A stretch of DNA of 64,000 nt. Source: Rutstroemia sp. NJR-2017a BVV2. Taxonomy: Eukaryota; Ascomycota; Leotiomycetes; Helotiales; Rutstroemiaceae. The notes beneath the pieces were generated by a model. That model was not told where the DNA came from. It saw only the letters and a list, made by a program, of their open reading frames with translations, and did not search any database. Each line of letters begins with the position of its first letter. Within the stretch, counting starts at the first letter, position 1. Location of the stretch: positions 1,042,001-1,106,000 of the forward strand of contig NJPS01000051.1 in the NCBI GenBank assembly GCA_002946415.1, written 5' to 3'. Shown here piece by piece: positions 47,280-57,942 of the stretch. Made by a program: the position numbers and the translations under genes.

Positions 47280-49078
47280 ATGCGTTATCAAAATTGGGAT
47301 GTTCTTATGTTCCCGCAGGAACTATGCAAAATCCCCGTGCAAGAGTTCAAGACCTCCTGCCAGGTTATTCAGGATCCTGGTGAGTGTCCTCATGATGATA
47401 CTGCACTTCAGATGGTACAGGATTTGGTTGAAAAGGCGGCACTGATAGAAACAGAATTCCACCCTTCGCAGAGCAGTTCCCTCCTACTTCCAATGGTGAC
47501 CTGTTTCATCCCGGGTTTGTCTGCTGGTGAACCATTTCGTATTTCTATTCATTCGTGGCAAAATCCGGAAGCTAGCCGCTACATACATCAGATCAGCAGC
47601 AAGCATGTCGAGCATGTAGTCTTCGAGGCTCGTGTCTACGTTGACGGTAGACTTGCTGGGTACGTTGACGGATTCTTATCTGCAGATGGTCTCAGACTGA
47701 TGAGCGCACCAGCACGAAGCTATTCCATCGCAACGGGCCTTGGCCTACTGTCCTCGAAACAAGCATCGGTAACTCTCACATTCCCTGCAGATCTTAGGCC
47801 TGGGCAAAGGACAGGGGAGTTGACATGCGGCAGATCTTGACAAGCAGGGCGATTATAAGAAACTTGAGTTTCCAGCTTTTCATCGGGAACTTCTGTCACA
47901 GAGCTATTGGAACCCTGGCGATGACCTCGGAAGGATCAAAGTGTTGATCTCAGAAGGCTTTCCACGAGAAAATATGTCCATGCCTTTCGAGCGAGTGAAG
48001 AATTTGGTAGCATTTTCATTCCAACATGCTCCTTTAGGTATGTGGATATACTTCTAATTGAGCTTACAATATGATGTATGCAGCATCTAATCAACCCTGT
48101 GTAGATGTTCTCGAAACATCTTCAATTGCATGGCCAAACGCGGCCATGTGGCGCCAAGTCTCCCTCGTTGCGCCTTACTATGCCCATCATACATCTCCAA
48201 GGCATGGAGCTGAAGATCTTGAAGCCCACAGTCACTCCCCTCGAAAGTCTTCGGCAGTAGGATTTCTCGGCACAAAGGCAGCGTCGATGCCACCTCCACC
48301 TCCACCATTTGCGAAACCTCCAACTTTTGATCCCTTCACCACTGCACCAGTAGGCCCGGCCTTTAATCAATGGCGACGTCAAGCATCCTCCACTGATACA
48401 TCAATGCCTGACCTTTCTCTGCGGGGAAGTACTCAAACAGGAAGCTGCCGAAACGTTTCTGACCCGATGATAGTCGAAAGAACCGGCCGACAGAATATGA
48501 TTAGTGAAGGTGGCTTCGAGGCTTTGTGCGAAGCGTTGATCCCCTCTGCACCATCCAACACACCCCAAAACGGGGTAGAACCGGTCACCACCAACACCAC
48601 TGCAAACATGACCGCAGCGCGAGAGCCACCTACTAGAAGGGAGATTATCCGTAGTCTCGCCGACCGCGTCCCAACTCCGGTTCCCGCAGCAAGTCCCCAA
48701 GAAATCGCGGCCCTCATTCAAGAGAATGCTACTACCGACCGCAACACCCCTCACTCTAGAAGAGTGAGTTCCGCATCTACTAGCGGAGTTCCTACTAAAC
48801 TTGAGAAAGAAAATAACGACACAAGTCCAGCAGCAAAAGAGTCTGAAAGTGCTGGCAAACAGCAAACAAACAATATGCGCAGATCGTCACATCCTTTTAC
48901 AGCTACTAATATTACGGGCACGAAGCGACAACGGAATGTGACTCCGGCTTCGTCGAAAGTTATTGATGATGAGGATGAACCAAGGTCATCACCTTCGTTG
49001 AGGAAGGTCTCGAGACAGTCGAAGCAAGAGGGGAAGGAGGGGGATAGGAGGGCTTTGAGTGGGATTGAGAATGTTTGA
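47280..49078 (+). CDS. Fungal protein of unknown function with folded N-terminal and disordered C-terminal half
   Basis: I do not recognise a named domain. Exons: 47280-47768, 47848-48037 and 48084-49078 (557 aa). The first intron (79 nt, GTAACT...AAGCAG) is needed to join QAS to GDYKKLEFPAFHREL; read straight through, the frame stops at 47840. Residues 1-250 look like a compact beta-rich domain (LPMVTCFIPGLSAGEPFRIS, VFEARVYVDGRLAGYVDGFL). The remainder is Pro/Ser/Thr-rich with a proline tract (MPPPPPPFAKPP), a possible helix (TRREIIRSLADRVP) and a charged tail. The domain pattern, a viral-capsid-free beta sandwich plus low-complexity tail, suggests a regulatory protein, but this is only a guess. 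Confidence 0.75.
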
Positions 49079-49919
49079 TTGGTGTGGATGGAGGGAAAGA
49101 ATTGCAGGAGGAAGGAGATCTTTTCTTCGGAGATCATTATGATATTTGATGTGTTTGCTGAGGCAATGAGGAGCAGGAAATGGACTCACCTGTTTGCTGT
49201 TTGCTTTATCATCATCATGAGCATAGTTATGAGTATGGAGTATGGGGTCGGGAGAGATAGGACGTCTTTGGGCATATGGCTGTTTGCGTTTTCGTTTTCT
49301 GTCTTGTTTGCCTTTCATCACGTTATTCGGTTTTTATTTGTTTTGGTTTCAAGACCTTTCTTCACTCAACTGTCATAACAAACTTTGTATTGATAGTTTT
49401 TAAAGTAGTAGGTAGTAGTGAGCTGTCGGCAGATAAGGCTAATGCATATTTTACCGATGCTTGGGATGTGTGTTTGCGTGTGTGTTTGCGTGTGTGTTTG
49501 CTAATGGATGATATGACACGTCAAATATTGGTATGTAGAGCTTGTTCGGTTTAGGTCGTCGATTCTCACCATGTCGGACAGACACTATTCATTGTGATAT
49601 GAGATTATATTATGAGACTACCACACATGTTCGATATATCATGCTATGTATACATGCCTTGTCCCAAGATCTCTCATCAGATATGTACCTAGTAAGTTAC
49701 AGCGTGCAGCAATCATATGGCTCGTCCCGAAAGTCCCTGTTGCTTTCATTATTACCACACCCGTTTGTTTTGTTTCTTCTTCCTTTTCATATTCCTTTTT
49801 CGCCATGTGTATGTCACAGTACATTATATCCGGCCCCAGGTTCCATACTGATATATATTCATCCCTTAATTAATCAATATCCCTCCACATCGCCCCTCCC
49901 CTCCCCTCCGCTCCGCTCC
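49079..49919. other. Convergent 3' spacer with short tandem repeats
   Basis: 841 bp between two stop codons. It includes a 12-nt tandem repeat at 49467-49501 and a C-rich run at 49893-49918 abutting the next gene's stop. No gene is supported. Confidence 0.5.
49467..49501. repeat. 12-nt tandem repeat, almost three copies
   Basis: The unit TGTGTGTTTGCG occurs at 49467-49478, 49479-49490 and (11 nt) 49491-49501, in a 3' spacer. Confidence 0.9.
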
Positions 49920-51206
49920 CTACCGCTCCACCGCCCCCGTCCCGCCCACCACGCTCACCACCACCAAACTCGTCACCATCAACGCAAACGTGATAAGAGC
50001 CACCAACGCAATGCTGCCCCTGCTGGCCGGGAACTTCCCCCGGATGATATAGTGCTGGCTCTCGAAGTAGCGGTGGAAGCCGACGGAGAGCATGAGGATG
50101 GAGATGCCGACGAAGGTCGCGCCGAGGGGCTTGCCCATTTGCCGGAGGCGGGGGTGTGCGGGCGTGAGGACGAAGGTTGTTTGGGGGGTGTCGGTGGGGG
50201 AAAGGGAGGAGGTGGAGGAGGTGGATGCGGTGTTGAGGCGGAAGCTGGAGGGAGGGGAGAGGGGTGTTAGTTTGGGTTGAGGATGGAGGAGTGGGGAGGG
50301 GAGGGGAAGGGGAGCAAAACTTACAGTTGGGTGATGGCGATTCCGATGCTGGCGAATGCGAGGGAGGTTCGTAACCAGGCTAAGAATGTCCTCTCTAATA
50401 ATTGTCAGCCTTCATTCATTTCATTGCAGCAGCGCAGCATAGGATGGAGACGAGAATAAACAAGCAAGCAAGCAGCCAGAACAAGGTAAAAGAAAAGAAA
50501 AAGAGCACAAACCCAACGCCAAATGATCCCTAGCCACACTCCCCTTATTCTCCAACTCAATACTTCCATACTCATCCACAATCCTCTTCCAAAACCCTCC
50601 TCGTCGTGTTCCCTCCCTCGAACCCTCACTCGACCTCGACCTACTCCGCTCATCCCCCCCACCACCATTCCTCCCCTCATCCCCATCCGCCTCCCCTCCA
50701 ATCTCAAAAATCCTCCTCAGCCCCCTCTTCTGCTTCTTCTGTCCCTGCCTCTTCGCTTTCCCCCCTCCTCCTCCCGCCGCCAGATTCGCACTCGCACCAT
50801 TCCCCGCCCCTCCATAATTCATCCCCACCGCATTCCCCCTCCTCTCCTTCCCCAACACACTCGTCTCCTCATCCGCACTGCTCTCTCCACTCCCTCTTAT
50901 ACTGCCTGCCGCTCCAGTTTCATCCATCCTGATCTTCCTGCTCCGCGCTTCTTCCAATATACTATTGATGCGTTCGCGGCGACGGGGTGTGGTCGTGGTT
51001 GTGGCGCGGGGCGAATTGGCGGATGAGCTTGCTGTGCTGTTTGTTCGCTGTCTATCGTTTTCTCTCTCCGTTTCTGTGTTCCTTTGTTCCTGTTCCTGTT
51101 CTTGCTCTTCTTCCCACACAATCGAATCCATCGGAGCTTCACCCTTCCTCCCCGACTGCATCTCCTGCTGTAATACCTCCCCCCTCGCCTCCCTTCCCGA
51201 GTCCAT
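49920..51206 (-). CDS. DUF202-domain membrane protein with long N-terminal extension
   Basis: DUF202 proteins are small three-span membrane proteins; fungal homologues exist but their function is not settled. Exons: 51206-50513, 50394-50325 and 50244-49920 (362 aa). The first ~225 residues are disordered: Glu/Gln repeats (EEEQEQEQEQRNTETE), Ser/Thr runs, Gly-rich and basic tracts. The DUF202 domain starts at VARDHLALERTFLAWLRTSL, its hallmark, which is formed across intron 1. Three spans follow: LAFASIGIAITQLF; GATFVGISILMLSVGFHRYF; IALVALITFALMVTSLVVVS. The short linker between spans 1 and 2 is Ser/Thr/Pro-rich. Intron 1 uses a GTTTGT donor. It might reside in vacuole or plasma membrane; this is not determined. 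Confidence 0.88.
50293..50312 (+). other. Strong G-quadruplex motif inside DUF202-gene intron 2
   Basis: Four runs of four G separated by A, A and AA lie on the strand opposite the transcript, inside the 80-nt intron 50324-50245. Short loops of 1-2 nt predict a stable parallel quadruplex in DNA, while the RNA would carry C-runs before the acceptor. Confidence 0.8.
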
Positions 51207-52633
51207 CTTCCTCTTCCCTTGTCTTATCCTATCCTATCCTATCCAATCACCACACTCCAATTCAATACACAACCCCCCTTACCTAGATTCGCGTCGTCCG
51301 GACCGTAACAAGGAAGTCTTCCGCGGTGCGTAATTGGCTACAAAATTTAAACAAGGGACAAAGTGGCACGCAATTCTTCTTTTGTAAGACGTGATTGTTT
51401 AACTGGTGCGGTTGTGGTTACGTTGCTGCGATTCTATTCTGCCGAAAGGGCGGAAACCGGGACTGGATGTGGGGGGATTTGGTTGTGTGTGGGGGGAGGG
51501 ATTTGAATGGTGCGAAAGAGAGAGGAGAGGGTTTAAGCTTAATCGTGGTGCACCTTTAGGCTTTAGCACAGTCTTTGTTGTCAGTAGAAATGGTATTTGT
51601 TGACGTCTTAGCAGTGGAAGCACACATCAAAGACTTTCACAGGCTTTCCCAGATACAGACTGAGAACAGCCATATAGTTAACAACCAGCAACAACCTCAA
51701 AGCTCAGAAGCAAGAATCATCGTCACATGCGCAATAGGTAAAGATCTGATAATATAGGATTGGTATTTGTACACGAAAAGGTTTTAATGGACATTCTTAA
51801 TGAGCTTTTCCCTCCCATTTTCTGGCTCTTGACATTTCTGTGAAAAGAAGAAGTAAAAGGTTTCAAGAGAATAGTGTAACAGATCAAAATGCTTTCCTCT
51901 TTCCTGTCCGACTAGAACTACCGTGTGTCGATGAAGATCCTATGTTCCTCCACATCCTGTAACTCCAGTTTCGTCCCAGACTCTCCCACCGGTTGCTTTT
52001 CGCCTTGATTGTGAAATTGAATATGCTTTTTCCGTCCAAACATTTTTTGTTAGCCAGTATGAAAATCGAATTGTGAGACTATATGCAAGAGTGCCTGCGG
52101 TGAAAATGAATTGGCCGTAGGGATGGTGGGCACTCTGAACCAGAGGCTGGCGCAACAGTCTCCTTCAAAATGCTTAACAGATACGTAGAAGAGGTAACCA
52201 AGGTAATCGCTCAAAGGAATCTAGGCTTTTTGCGTTATATGAACATCCATCTGCTGAGAACACCAACCCTCCCCATCCACCTCTACAAGGCCCACCAAGA
52301 AAGCTCGTTCCCACCACTCTCACCACCACCACGAACGTCGTATTCCAACGCCCAAACGGCCTCCACTTCAATAATGTAAAAACATTAGCGACATTTATTA
52401 CAAAGGAAAGGTTGCCACAAGAAGCATATTCAGAGACCAAGAGGGGTATCTTTATTGACAGTTGTTCGAACTTTTGCAAGTCGAGCGGAAGTCCGAACGT
52501 CGAGGGCTAGAATATCTTTCGAGGGCGGTAAAAGAAAATGACAACGATCATAAGTCGCAATCGTGAGGACGCGCGAGGTGTAAAACAGTATGTGCACCAG
52601 AAAATCCAAAGGAAATCGAACTCTTTACAAGCC
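51207..52633. other. Intergenic region between DUF202 and SUN genes
   Basis: 1.43 kb with no supported gene. Close to 51206 the promoter of the DUF202 gene has TATCC repeated four times (51227-51246 region). The rest looks like the 3' UTR of the SUN gene and unannotated spacer. Confidence 0.45.
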
Positions 52634-54076
52634 CTATGAGAATACGTAGGAGGCGGTTCCACCTGACTTCACTGAAACCTAAAACTTGTGTTAGCTGACA
52701 TATGACAAAGCAAGATACAGTAATAAACTTACGGTGCAGCCCGAGGACGATTCAACACCATTGTTGTAGTATGTTCCAGAGGAGTACGAGCATTTGCCGG
52801 TGACATCACCAGTGATGGTGATGGTGAAGTCCAAATGACCGTAGGTATTGGTTGGTGTGTTAGGAATGAGAGAAAGGTAAATGGTGCCGTCAAGTCCCTT
52901 TCCTACACCGGCATTGACAGGAGCCCAGTTACCAACGTTTCCACCAGCGGTACCCCAGAGGCAAGCATCAGAAGTAGAGTATCCTTGAGGGTTGATGTAG
53001 TATTGAGCAGATGTTGGAAGACCCTCCCAAGTGTAGTAGTTTGATGCATCTGGGCAGGTCAACTCGAATTTACCACCCGTGGTAGCAGCCAAAGGAACAG
53101 TCTCGGATTCAAGACCCGGGTAATCGGTACGGCAAACAGAAACAGTCTTCTCAAGCTTGTTCTCGACATAGATTCCTCCGGCACCCTTGATACAGAGTTG
53201 AGGCTGGGATGATTGAGACAACTCAAGCTTTCCGTTGGCGTTACAGTAAAGACCTCCAATGGATTGTCCAGTGCTTCCTTGTGCGGTAGGCCATTGCGAT
53301 TTTTGATATCCGGCAGGGCAAGCGTACGAGCAGAAAGAGTTCTTGACACATCCTCCCGAAATCACAGTATCGATGTGGGCAATGCTAGAGGCCGAAGTGG
53401 AATATCCAGGGACACTTTGGATACCAATCCATCCTTCCAATCCAAGGTAATCAACGGAAACGGGACCGTACGCGGACGGGAAAGTGGAACATGGAATGGT
53501 TCCAGATGGGAAATCGGCCCAGTCACCACCTGAGCTTACAGGTGTAGTAGCGACGCTGCTTGAGGATGCCTTAGCACTTGACGAGGAAGCGACGCTGCTG
53601 CTGGAAGGGACAACGCTGCTGGAAGGGACAACGCTGCTGCTGGAAGAGACGACGCTGCTGCTAGAAGTAGTGGCCGGTGCTACGGAACTTGAGGAAGACG
53701 AGCTGGAAATCTCAATGAATTGAGCGGCAACTGGTTTCACGGCGCTGGAGGAAGATGGAGCAGGGCTGGCTGCGGCGGCAGCAGCAAAAGCAGAAGTTGC
53801 GACAGCGGCGACGCTGGTCTGTTGAGCCTCTGTGAGTTCATTGCCTCCTACGAGAATGTATTTTCCAGATGCGATTCCGGCCTGAACATCCTCTGGTGAG
53901 ATAGCCTTGCCATTGAGGACAAAAACTGTTTCAACTGGACCAGGGACGACTTCAGTGACGGACACCACATCACGCTGCACTTTGTGGGCTCTCGCAGGGT
54001 GTCGGTGCTGGTGGTTGTGAGGTTGGGCGAGCGCGAGACCTGCGGCCCCGAGGAGTGCGACGGAAGTGAACTTCAT
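52634..54076 (-). CDS. SUN4: SUN-family secreted beta-glucosidase-like cell-wall protein
   Basis: SUN proteins (Sim1/Uth1/Nca3/Sun4 group) are secreted wall proteins involved in septation and beta-glucan remodelling. Exons: 54076-52733 and 52678-52634 (462 aa); the 45-nt last exon supplies the C-terminus VSVKSGGTASYVFS, conserved in the family. Signal peptide is MKFTSVALLGAAGLALAQP. Next is a His-rich stretch, a possible Kex2-like site (VQRD), and a Ser/Ala/Val-rich linker with repeats of VVPSS type, expected to be O-mannosylated. The SUN domain (about residues 190-462) shows the Cys pattern GGCVKNSFCSYACPAGYQ, QWP and GGLYCNANGKLEL. The symbol is by family; which paralogue it is cannot be decided here. 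Its upstream region is exceptionally long. Confidence 0.93.
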
Positions 54077-54941
54077 TGTGAAGAAGCGTATTCTTGCAGT
54101 ATGGATATACTAAAAGGATGTGTTTCTTGAGCTGGGCCTCTATGCAATCAACTTAATCTCGGCGCAATTCGATAGACGCGAAGGATCGTTATCTTTTTGA
54201 AGAATGGAACTCAGGTCGATCTGGAAAGTGGCTGGACAGTGGAGGAGAAATTAGCATTCCGATCTTGACGCGACAGATGACCACGTAGGCACAATACGAG
54301 ACGATGGAGAGGGTCTCGGGTGTTTATATAAGGAATGGTATGCAGCGCGATGCTGTATTGTGGACCGTGGAGAGATGCTGTAGAATAGACTCAGGAGGTG
54401 AACGAACGAACTCACTTGGCTTTTTGCTTCGACCTTGACTTGGTCTCTAGAATTCACTTTAAATGAAAATCTGTTTCTAGGATGGAGAAATAATTGGGTA
54501 AGGGGGTTGGAGAATTTGATTGAAGAGGGAAAATGAGGTAATTCGGGAGTAGAATTATTATTTTTCGCTGTTCCAAATGAATGTGGTAGAGAGTTGTCTT
54601 TTTTGGCTGGTGTTCCTTTTCTGATTAAAAAGAAACAACTCTCTAGTTGGGAGGGAATGCTGTGAAGGAAAAGAGGGAGAGGTAGATTGTGTTGGAGCTT
54701 TTGAGGTTTGTAGAAAACGGTGGGTAAGAGGACGGGTAAGTAGTAAGTAAAGGGAGTACGAAGGTACAGAGCAGCAACCGGTAGGGGAAGCAGGGGGGAG
54801 GGAAGGGTAAGGAGGGAGAGACGAAGAAGAGGGCCACGGAAATGGAGAGCCTTTGGGAGTGGACCGTGTGGTCCTCTCTCTTTCCTAATTGGGCGAGTTA
54901 AGGTGAAATTGCCTTGAGAGAGTGTGTGTGAGTGAAAGGGG

Positions 54942-54971
54942 AGCATGGCCCAGCATGGCCCAGCATGGCTC
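54942..54971. repeat. 10-nt tandem repeat, three copies
   Basis: AGCATGGCCC occurs twice exactly (54942-54951, 54952-54961) and once with a change (54962-54971, AGCATGGCTC), about 870 bp upstream of the SUN start codon. Confidence 0.9.
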
Positions 54972-57544
54972 AGCAACATGGGAATTTGGGAATTTACCTG
55001 GGCGACAGGGGTGGACACGGTAAAGCGACGACCAAGAAAGAGCGACCGCTGCACTGAGGGACCACTTGGGGACCACTGACAGCCAAGTTAACGAGATTAG
55101 CATTTCACCTTTAGCCCTTAGCTCAGGTACAGAATCGCTGCCAGCCAATCATCCGACGCTTTTAATTATATATTGTGGCGTCTTCCAACCAATCCCTGTC
55201 CAGTAATGTACCAGATGAACCGGGAATTCACAGTAACTTCAAAGGTAGGTACGAAAGTACCAAATGGCCCTTCGAGAAACGAGAAACCAAGCCGGTGCTA
55301 TCGAATCAGGGACGGCCGGAATATAATTATATAAGATATTAAGAATACTGCGGAGCGATTATCTAGCCCCGTCACCTCGAATTATGCCTGCACCACTTGA
55401 CTGGACCACTTGCCTTGCCGCACATTTACCCCAAGTTGCCAACCCAGCGTACCTCTGGTCCTGTCGTGTGGAGGTAGAGCAATCCAAGGTTTGATGAGAT
55501 CAACAGAAGCCCAGCCAGATAGATCTCTTCTCTTCCTCTTCCCTCGCCCTATGTTTGCTCAATACGGAAACAAATCGTGCATCGAGCCAGCGAAGTCGTA
55601 CACTTATTTGCTTGAGTCTTGAAAGCTTGGCCAAATAAGATGAGTCGACCTCACGCTTCATCTGACCACAGGACTGGATTCGTCTACCTACATCGAAGCA
55701 CAATCCAATGCATACAGTATTCACTCATAGCTCATAATGATCAATTGATTCATCGCAGGACACGCACTGGATAAAGATGTGTATCCCAAGAATGTCATCC
55801 TCAACCATCACCGCAGAAACAAAATCCCACAATATGCACCGGAGACATACCATGCGAGCGCAAGACCTATGCATTTCTCGCTCGACTTTCATCATCTAGG
55901 CAAAGTGGGCACTGGGCCTTCAACCACCAAAGATAACTCCCGTACGGCCATCGCCTCTCTTTTGCCGTAATTCCAATTTCGGCTGGAAAGGGTGCACGTA
56001 ACCAGCACCGGACCGCTGAATTAAATCTCCACCCATCTTGCCCGGTTGCGTCCATTCTAGAGTAGAGAACCTTGGATTCGAAGGCCTTGGAGAAGAAAGA
56101 GTCGATTAGTTCGCGGAGATCTTTCAACATTCGGCTTTCCTGAAACCTTGTGTTTACGGAGACGGAGGTACTCAAGGGTATGGATTGCACGGGGTTCCTG
56201 ACAGACAGACTTCTTCTTGGATAGGACCAAGGCAGGCAGTGTACGAAGTATAACCGTACTGTACGAGAGATCTTTTTCGTTCCTGACCTCGGAGGGAGAG
56301 TATTATCCTGCTGTGCTATTACTTGGCGTCGCCAAAAAGCTGCCGAACCATCACTGTCGCTTCCATTCTGAAACTGGCTGCAAGTCTAGAACGGCACGAA
56401 GAAGACCATAGAAATTCTCTCCTTGCATCTTCCCTCACTCAGGGGTTCACGTTAATAAAGCACACCCACAGTACCTATCTAAAGTTCTATCTATGGACGG
56501 TGGACCTCATGATTGCAATTCAATTATGCTTACCTTTCCCCAAGTACCTACGGTTTACATAAAGGCCAGCCAAATCGAACTCGAGGGGCAGGATTAATTA
56601 GGAGCGACAGCGCGCACGATAATTTCCACATGTCGTGATCTGGGGACGTGTTGCGTGTGATTTTCCGCGCACATCACATCACATCAGAATCGATCTATTG
56701 AAAAAGACGTCGTGGTCCATGACGAGTCCCGAATTTTACTGGAACTTACAGCACATCAATCTGGTCTATCTCCGCGAAAATGATATCGCCCCGAAAATTA
56801 GAGATCTCATCTCACTATGGCTTCAAAGGTGGGGTTAAGTTATTTTGACGATGATAGTGATTGTACTTTGTAATTCCGTAATCTTTTGCCGTTGTATGTA
56901 GTGCTGCGGGCGGGAAGGATTCGGGGGCTCGAGGAATGAATGAGATCGTCGACATAAGACGGGAGGAATTAGTCGTCAGCGTGGGCGTATGTGTAGGCGC
57001 CGGTGAGGGATCGGGATGGTGGGGAGATAGGATAGGACAGGGTGGGAATTGTCGTTGCCTTTAACTTTATGGGTTATTATCGCGCGAGTGGATGGAACCT
57101 TGAGAGTTGGGATATCCAGCTGCCTCGTATACAGGCACATATATGGTAGGGTAGGTTAAATCTCCACGTTTTCTTTTCTATTTCTCTACTTCACACACGC
57201 CTACCTAGAGAGAGGTGTGACGGCCTGACAACCACGATATCATCTTTGACTGGTTGGGCTGACTGTGTAACGGCCGCTGTTCATCCTGCGTCTGCGACCA
57301 TACTGTCAGAGGGCTGTGGCCAACCACCAACTTGCCTGCTTGGTGGCAGTGATGAAACGTAAGGTTCTATTATTATAATTGTACGAAATACTTCGTACAG
57401 AGAGGGATAGATGGAGGTGCAGTTTTATTCGCTGGTTTGCTTGGAGGGTGCTGGTGCTATGATTGTTCGTCAATAAAACCTGTGATCTACACATATAGCT
57501 CATTTCGTTGTCGCATATCATCATCACATCTGGTCATGTTGGTG

Positions 57545-57640
57545 ATAATACCATCCCATCCCATCCCATCCCTCCAGCTATAGAAAATAATAATAATAAT
57601 AACTTAATCGCTGAAAAATCTACCTACCTACCTACCTCCC
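57545..57640. repeat. Cluster of microsatellites
   Basis: Within 100 bp are a CATCC run, an AAT run (five units) and a CTAC run (four units). Such dense simple repeats mark untranscribed or weakly constrained spacer. Confidence 0.85.
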
Positions 57641-57917
57641 TCCCATCCACTCAGCCCTCAGCCATTCCATCCCCTCCCGCCCACAACCAATCCTATCCGT
57701 ACCTCTGCACCTCTGCAGTACCATCTCCTCCCTTCAGCCGTTCATCGCATCTCATCTCATCTCATCACATCACCGTTGAAATCCGGAGTTGTAGGAAATC
57801 TGACCATTCCATTTTACCCCCTGAGCCGAACAGGCACAGAAACGGGAAAAGGATCAGGAACAGAGGTCTGATTGGTTACTTCTGGAGTGCATAATTGTTT
57901 TATGCATGGATGGATAA

Positions 57918-57942
57918 GGTTAGGTTGGGTTAGGTTAGAGGG
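57918..57942 (+). repeat. Degenerate telomere-like run
   Basis: GGTTAGGTTGGGTTAGGTTAGAGGG resembles fungal TTAGGG telomere repeats but no perfect unit is repeated twice in register. It lies inside an ordinary gene-poor spacer. Confidence 0.5.

Noticed and set aside
47385..47416. Possible 32-nt intron (GTGAGT...TTCAG) in the orphan at 47280
   Set aside because: It is shorter than any other intron here, and the frame reads through with plausible sequence, so it was kept as coding.
49542..50270. 242-codon plus-strand frame over the DUF202 3' exons
   Set aside because: It is antisense to a well supported gene, and its Gly-rich tail is a by-product of the G-runs.
51296..51330. GTAACAAGGAAG reminiscent of the small-subunit rRNA 3' end
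   Set aside because: The match is only about a dozen bases, with no flanking rRNA or ITS; chance similarity in a promoter region.
54251..55054. 267-codon minus-strand frame upstream of the SUN gene
   Set aside because: It starts with GTG, not ATG, is Pro/Leu/Ser/Phe-rich as expected of a CT-rich leader, and shows no domain. It is more likely promoter or 5' UTR.
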